Assembly: GCF_030445035.2 (NCBI RefSeq)
Contig: NC_080677.1
Location: 114,259,263 to 114,323,262 of the forward strand
Direction: 5' to 3'
Length of the DNA stretch: 64,000 nucleotides
DNA from: Dasypus novemcinctus
Taxonomy: Eukaryota > Chordata > Mammalia > Cingulata > Dasypodidae
Both the position numbers and the translations under genes were made by a program. Shown piece by piece: positions 49,201 through 55,200 of this stretch. Position 1 is the stretch's first letter; the number at the start of each line of letters is the position of its first letter. Below the pieces are notes generated by a model. The model did not search any database. It had not been told where the DNA came from and saw only the letters and a program-made list of their open reading frames with translations.

Positions 49201-52200
49201 GGAAATTGAGATGACTTTAAACAGTCTGAGCAAGGATAAACAAGGAGCTAGAGCTAAAAGTCGTCTAGCTCTGAAGCCCATGGCTCTTACCCACTATGCT
49301 GCTCAACCTCTCCAGTTCAATAGGACTAAACACAAAGGCTGGGCTAAAAATCCCTGAGGTTGGCCACCCAACACTAGGAAGCAGACTGACAGGGGACACA
49401 GTGGCAGTGGCAGCTGGAGGAGTACAAGGTTGGTGTACAAATGGCACTGGGGCGGGCGCTGGCTCCCAGAGGCCACGGAGGCCAAGGTGAAGGGCTGGGA
49501 GCAAGCAGCCATGCAGAGCCCATGGTCAGCCTTGCCTTTGCACAATCAGTAAATACCCATATGTAGAAGAAATACATCGATTCAGAGGTTATTCTTAAAG
49601 CAGTTTACTCTTTAGCCACAAATTATTTTATACTGCCCAAAATTAAAAATTCCAGAACTACTTGAACTCACTCTTGAATCATGAAGCACAGTCATTAAAC
49701 CATCATAAGTTCATAGGGAATTGAATTAAAAATGGGAGGGGCCTTCAAAGCATATTTCCTCTCATCAGCTATGCCCCACTTCACCTGGAGAGCCAAAGAC
49801 ATTTGAGAGCATGTAGTGGTGAGAGCAGCCACCTCGGGGTAGGAGACCTGAGTCTGAGATCTGGCAGAGCCCTTTATCAGCAGTATGTCTAGTAGTTCCT
49901 GGGACACAACATCCAAGCCACCAAATGCCCCTGAGGGCCAGTATCCTCATCTATAAACTGAGGATAAGAATCTTTTGCCTATTCACATGGTTGTGATGAG
50001 TTCAAAGCAGTCAAACACATACACATCTGCCTGCTGCCTCACAGCACCTGCAATGCCTGCACTTCCCAGCAAGAGGCAAGGACAGGGGGGGAAGGGGGCA
50101 ATAGAAAAACACATTAGGTCGGTTTTCCTCTTTATTATTTCAGTTCCCAAATAAGACTGCAAAACAAGTCTTTTCTACAAGTACAGTCAGATGTTAGAGG
50201 TAGAAAGGCGGGAATTGCTGCTTACCTGACTGCTAAATGCCTCTTTCTTGGCCAGACTCTGAGCTTGAGGGGGCCCTTGAGCTGGCGACAGCCTTGAGGG
50301 GCTTTTCTTGCTCTGTGGCAGCAGCGAGGACAGGAAGCCCACACGGGGAGACTGGGAGAGGGAAGTGCTCCTCTGGCTGCACACCATGGCTCTGCTCAAG
50401 AAGACAAACCAAGGTCGGAAGGCTGGAGGGGACCCAGAAGACCCAGAACACAAACTTTGTAGGCTAAATTCATGCACCCAGGCTTTCTAAGGTGGTGTTA
50501 TCTTTGGTACTACTTGCTGTACCAAAGGGAGCTGGCAGCTTATCAGTACAATGATGGGGTCTGCGGCTCTCCTTACAGGGCTGCAGTAACACTCAGAGCT
50601 GCGCTGGTCAACAGCCATTGGCCTCATGAGCTGCTGGGCACCTGAAATGTGGGTAGTCCGAATCAAGATGTGCTCTAAGTATAAACTACACACCAGAATT
50701 CAAAGACTTATAGGGGGAAAAAAAAAAAGCAAAATATCTCAGTAAAATTTTCATATCTTTTTACATATTAAAATGTTTTACATAAATTAAGCTAAATCAA
50801 ATATATTAGTAAAATTAACTTCGCCTTTTCTTGTCACTTTCTTTTAATGTGGTTACTCAAAAATGTAGAATTATGTATTTGGCCCACATTATATTCCTAC
50901 AAGACTGGGTTGGCTTAGAAACTAGAGCAGTTTCATCTGGGTACAGTACTTGTCTAACTCGATGGCCTGGGTTTGCATCCGGGATCACCAATCACTAACT
51001 GTGACTTTTCTGTGCCTCTGTTTCTTCAACTGTCACTATTTTTACAATTATTATCTCCATGGGCCTCTGCTTTAACTGGCTGTTTTTTAAAGGCTCAAAT
51101 GCCTATCTTCCAATCAGCTGACATCTTTAAACCCTCAGACAGGCATGCTTCTATTGCAGAATGTACACATCCTCTGGTTCCAGTCTTTTCATATGTGAGG
51201 CCCTCCTTTCAATGTAGAAAAACTTCCCAAGACTTCATGATAGTAGTAGTGCTTTATTATCCAAGCTGCATAACTGGATGTGTAGACTACTGGAAAGCTG
51301 CTCAGCTCCCCCTCCTTCTGGGTAGGGTCAGAGGCTGAGTTTTTGGAACAAGTCCTCTGGGACTTATAGGCCACAGGGACTTTACTCACAAAACTCTGAA
51401 GTAAGAGCAGTGAGTGTCAAGGAGACTCTTTGGCAATTCTTCCTGGCTGGGAGCTGGGGAGCACAGGCAAGGAGTAGTCAGAGTGAACCACAATGCTAAC
51501 AGTGGAGAGGACAAAGGACAGGAGGGCTGCTTGCAGCCCTCCCACTCCTGAATCACAGGGCACACTCACAGTTCTGAGTCCCCCAGGCGGTCCATGTTGG
51601 AGACATAAGGAGGTAATTTGTGTTGGACCAAGGCCTCTTCTGCTTCTGGCTGTTGCTCCTCTTTCTTCAGTCGGTGGATTTCTGCTTGCAATGCAAAAAG
51701 CTACGTAGGGGTGGGGCTGAGTTAGAGGATGTTCTTCCCTAACTATCCCTCTGCTGAAGATTTCTAGACATATCATAGCCAAAACCCAAGCTCATCTCAA
51801 ACTGCCCTCAGCCTCAGGATACCTTCCTTACTCTCTGCTCACTATGAATTGGAAAAATAGGAAAGCAGCAGCTATTACTTGACTTTAGTGAGAGGAGAAA
51901 AACAAAACTTGTTAGATATATAAAACCTACTATTTTTCCTTGCCTTTCTATCATTTGACTTGCTTTTTTTTTTTTTATTATTATTTGACTTGTTCCTTCT
52001 AGAATTCACTGAGAAAAACAGCTCCATCCAATCATGCTTTGCTCTTTGGAATCTACAAAATCAGGCTCTTAAATACTCATGAAAAAATTTTTTAATGAAT
52101 TAGAACACTTTTAACCTTTTGCCTGAAGAAAAGTACACACACACACACACACACACATATTCCCCAAACCCAAGAATTTTAAAGCCCAAAAAACTAAATT

Positions 52201-55200
52201 TTATAAGTTTTGTAATCTTCCTTTTCCTAAAAATAAATCCTATACAAATCTTAACGTCAAGGACAGAGAGATATTTCTCAGGCAAAATTTAAAGGCAAAT
52301 GTGGGTCCCTGGCTCTATCTTTTCATCAAACTAGAGAAATATTGGGCTCAGTAGGAACAAATACATTATATTTGGGTGGTAAACATTATATATGTGGATT
52401 TATGTGGAAAGGACTGGGAGGACAAAATAGACAAAAAAAGATGAGTTAGAAGGGACCAGGAATGCATACAGCCTTTTTTTTCTTAAAGTTCAATATCATT
52501 ATTATATTGTTTGCGCTACATACACGATTTAAAATATGAATCTTGCCTCTGGTTTTCAGAGACAGAGCTCTTAAACCCATGACACTGACTTTCTGGTGAC
52601 CCACTGTCATGTGCAAACAATATGTATGGCCTTCCTATAATTAATCAATCCCCTGCCCTGCCTTGCCACCACCTAATTCCACACAAAAAAAGCAGAAGTA
52701 CTCTCCAAAGAACAAGCCTTCTCAGCACAAACCTTCTGACGCAGAACTTCATTTTCCTCTTGAACCTGGTTGGTCCTCTGACACTCTGCATCAAAGTTCA
52801 GGATCACAGGAACTGGTGTACAAAGTTAAAGAATAAACCTGTCTGTAAAATGTTTAAAAGTCCCTCCCAAACTCCTGTCACAGCAGCAAACATCTGAACA
52901 TGAGATACAGGGAGTGAAGCACAGAATCAGAAGAGCTGTGGGCTCTTCACAGATTAATTAGCCTCTCCCTGGACTCTGGGCCCATTATTCTATGACTAGC
53001 CTAATTTCCTTTGGGCAGACTCATGACCACGTGACATCTGCCTGGCCAGCCCACAGAAGGACATGACTCCAAACCTGAGTGCTTTCACCCAAATACAGGA
53101 AGAAAAGAACCAGTATCCAGTGGACTTCACAGCCAGTGTAAGTTTGAGCCAGATCCAGACAGACAGTCGGCTAAAAGCAACCCTGGAGGCTAGTGATTCC
53201 ATAGGCATTCTGCCAACTGGTCTATCAGCTGGGGCAAAAGAACAGGCCATTCTGCTTTCTCTTTTCCAGACTGAACCTCTCCCCAGCCAAGGGTTAGAGA
53301 CAGAGAAAGCTTTCTCCAGAATGCACAGCCACACATCACAACACGAACATCCACATTCTAGCTTAGGGTATTCGACTTTCCCAACCACCTCAAAGAGGCT
53401 TAGTCAGGAACAGCACAAGACAAGAAGGGCCTCAGTCCTTGGGAAGTGAATGGCAGCTCAAATGTGTCATATGCTTTGAAGGGCACTGTTCTTTAATGAA
53501 AAGACCCTAAATGATATTTCTAATTTTTCATAGACATATAATTTTTCATAGACATAGGATCATGTCATAACTACCTCTAAACTAAGCTACCCTGCTTGTC
53601 TGAAAACCCCCCAGGACAAAGAGGGGGAAGGAGGGAGGCACAATCCACTCATCCATAAGACAAAAGGAAGGGGCAAAGTTGGGAAAGACACCCTTCCTAC
53701 CCCACTAGAAAACAGTTCTGAGAAGGCAGAAATAGCCACTAGTGGGTGGGGCCTATACAACCCCAAAACTTATCAGTGCCTCACCAGGTAGCCCCCTTCA
53801 AAATAAGTTCCCTTCCCCTCCCCTAGATAGCCTAGAGAGCATGAGCAATACAGTGGGCCTCGGGCTTCAGGAGCTGAGGCACTCCCGACAAAATGTAAAT
53901 TTGGTGGGTTGTAATTTACACACAGGCTAGCACACATGCATTCTTAAATAGCCACAGTTATTCTTTTTTGTTTTTTCATTTTTTTTTTATTTTAAATGTT
54001 ACATTCAAAAATATGAGGTCCCCATATAAGGTAGTTATTCTTAAAGCTACTGTTTTCCAGGAAGTTGAGGAACAATGAGATTACTTGCAGAGAGAGTAAC
54101 CAAAACACTAACACTGACAGGAAGTTCCAATCTAAGACATATTCTTGTCTGCTCCTTAATCCCAACAAAACCAAGTGACATTCTTGGGGGCACTGACCAC
54201 AGGCAGCACAGAGAGGGTGCTCTCAAGGCTGGCTAGTTTCGGCAATAAGCAGATACCTTCCAATCAATCCCTGTGCCTGCTGAAAAAAGACCTCAGCCTG
54301 GTTTGAGGGTTCCTCTGGGTGCCCGGTTCTAACATCTCTCTGCTTCCACAGCCCCACCCAACCACATCAGCTATTACTGCAGCAGCACAGCATCAGAACT
54401 AAAATTGATGATTTCCTGGCCTACTGACAAAAATACCTATAAAGTATCCAGCCCCCTCACATGACACAACAATCACCTACGAGCATTCTGTTAAAAAAAA
54501 ACAAACATTATTGCATCAAGAGCAGGAGCCACGTTGTCTGGATGTCTCAGACTGGGCCCACAGCCCCAGGCAGTGGAAAGGATATGCATGCACTGAAACA
54601 GGACACTCAAGAAGTTATGCAAGGACACAATGAAGGTGTCGGCCCACTGTCGGGAGAAGTAAGTAGCAAAGGTAGGGTTGGTATCTGGGGATGGCAGGAA
54701 GGGCAGGACAAACCAATCCTTCCACTCGGCCTGGTTCTGGAGCTCTGCAGCCTGCTTTGCAAAAAACTCCTGAGCCTTGTCATTTCTGTTTGTCTGCCAT
54801 GGCACAAGGGTGGTTGCAAGGAGGGGAAGAGAAGTCCACAAGTAAGATTCTTCATCACCGTACATGAGAGAGCCTTTGCATATCAGCCAGGTGAGTGGCC
54901 AAACACCTAATCTACAAATGTAGATCCATGAAATAAAGGAAATCACCACTCTTTTCCCAAATACCTTGGAATTTCAAAGCCTACTGAAATTGAAGTTCTG
55001 ATGGTAAATGCTATCCTGCAAATTAATTCCTAGTTTATTTGCAGACAACCTAAGTGACTTACTCCCCCAGGTCAGCTATCTTTATTACTGAAAATTTAAC
55101 CCAACTACGTATATTCTTTATAAAAAACCACCCAGTAAGAAGAAATGAAGTCATGAAATATATGGCAACATGGATGAACCTGGAGGACATTATGTTGAGT

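Larger units (their letters stand above)
32719..50225 (-). other. WDR91: WDR91 intron 6, 17.5 kb, dense in lineage-specific insertions
   Basis: By far the longest intron; it accounts for most of the gene's span. It holds all the larger xenarthran SINEs, most MaLR-like LTRs of the gene and most young L1 pieces, listed separately. The parts I could not assign are about 32720-33330, 33840-34590, 34810-35390, 37490-38150, 42640-44390, 46110-47070, 48250-49080 and 49310-50225. They are AT-rich, non-coding and contain only weak L1-like wording in places. Confidence 0.85.
52816..54585 (-). other. WDR91: WDR91 intron 3: U12-type AT-AC intron, 1770 bp
   Basis: On the minus strand the intron begins ATATCCTTTC directly after the first base of codon 171 and ends GTACAC before CAGTTCC. 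A TTCTTTAACT element (52824-52833), matching the U12 branch-site consensus, sits just before the terminal AC. Joining at these bases restores 'CMPVPVILN' exactly. The first usable GT in the right phase would add foreign residues. Terminal dinucleotides and both consensus elements are seen directly; use of the minor spliceosome is inferred. Confidence 0.92.

Noticed and set aside
54491-54600. Apparent loss of the splice donor of WDR91 exon 3 (no GT), suggesting a damaged gene
   Set aside because: The sequence fits a U12 AT-AC donor exactly, the matching branch site and AC acceptor are present at exon 4, and the joined protein has full length.
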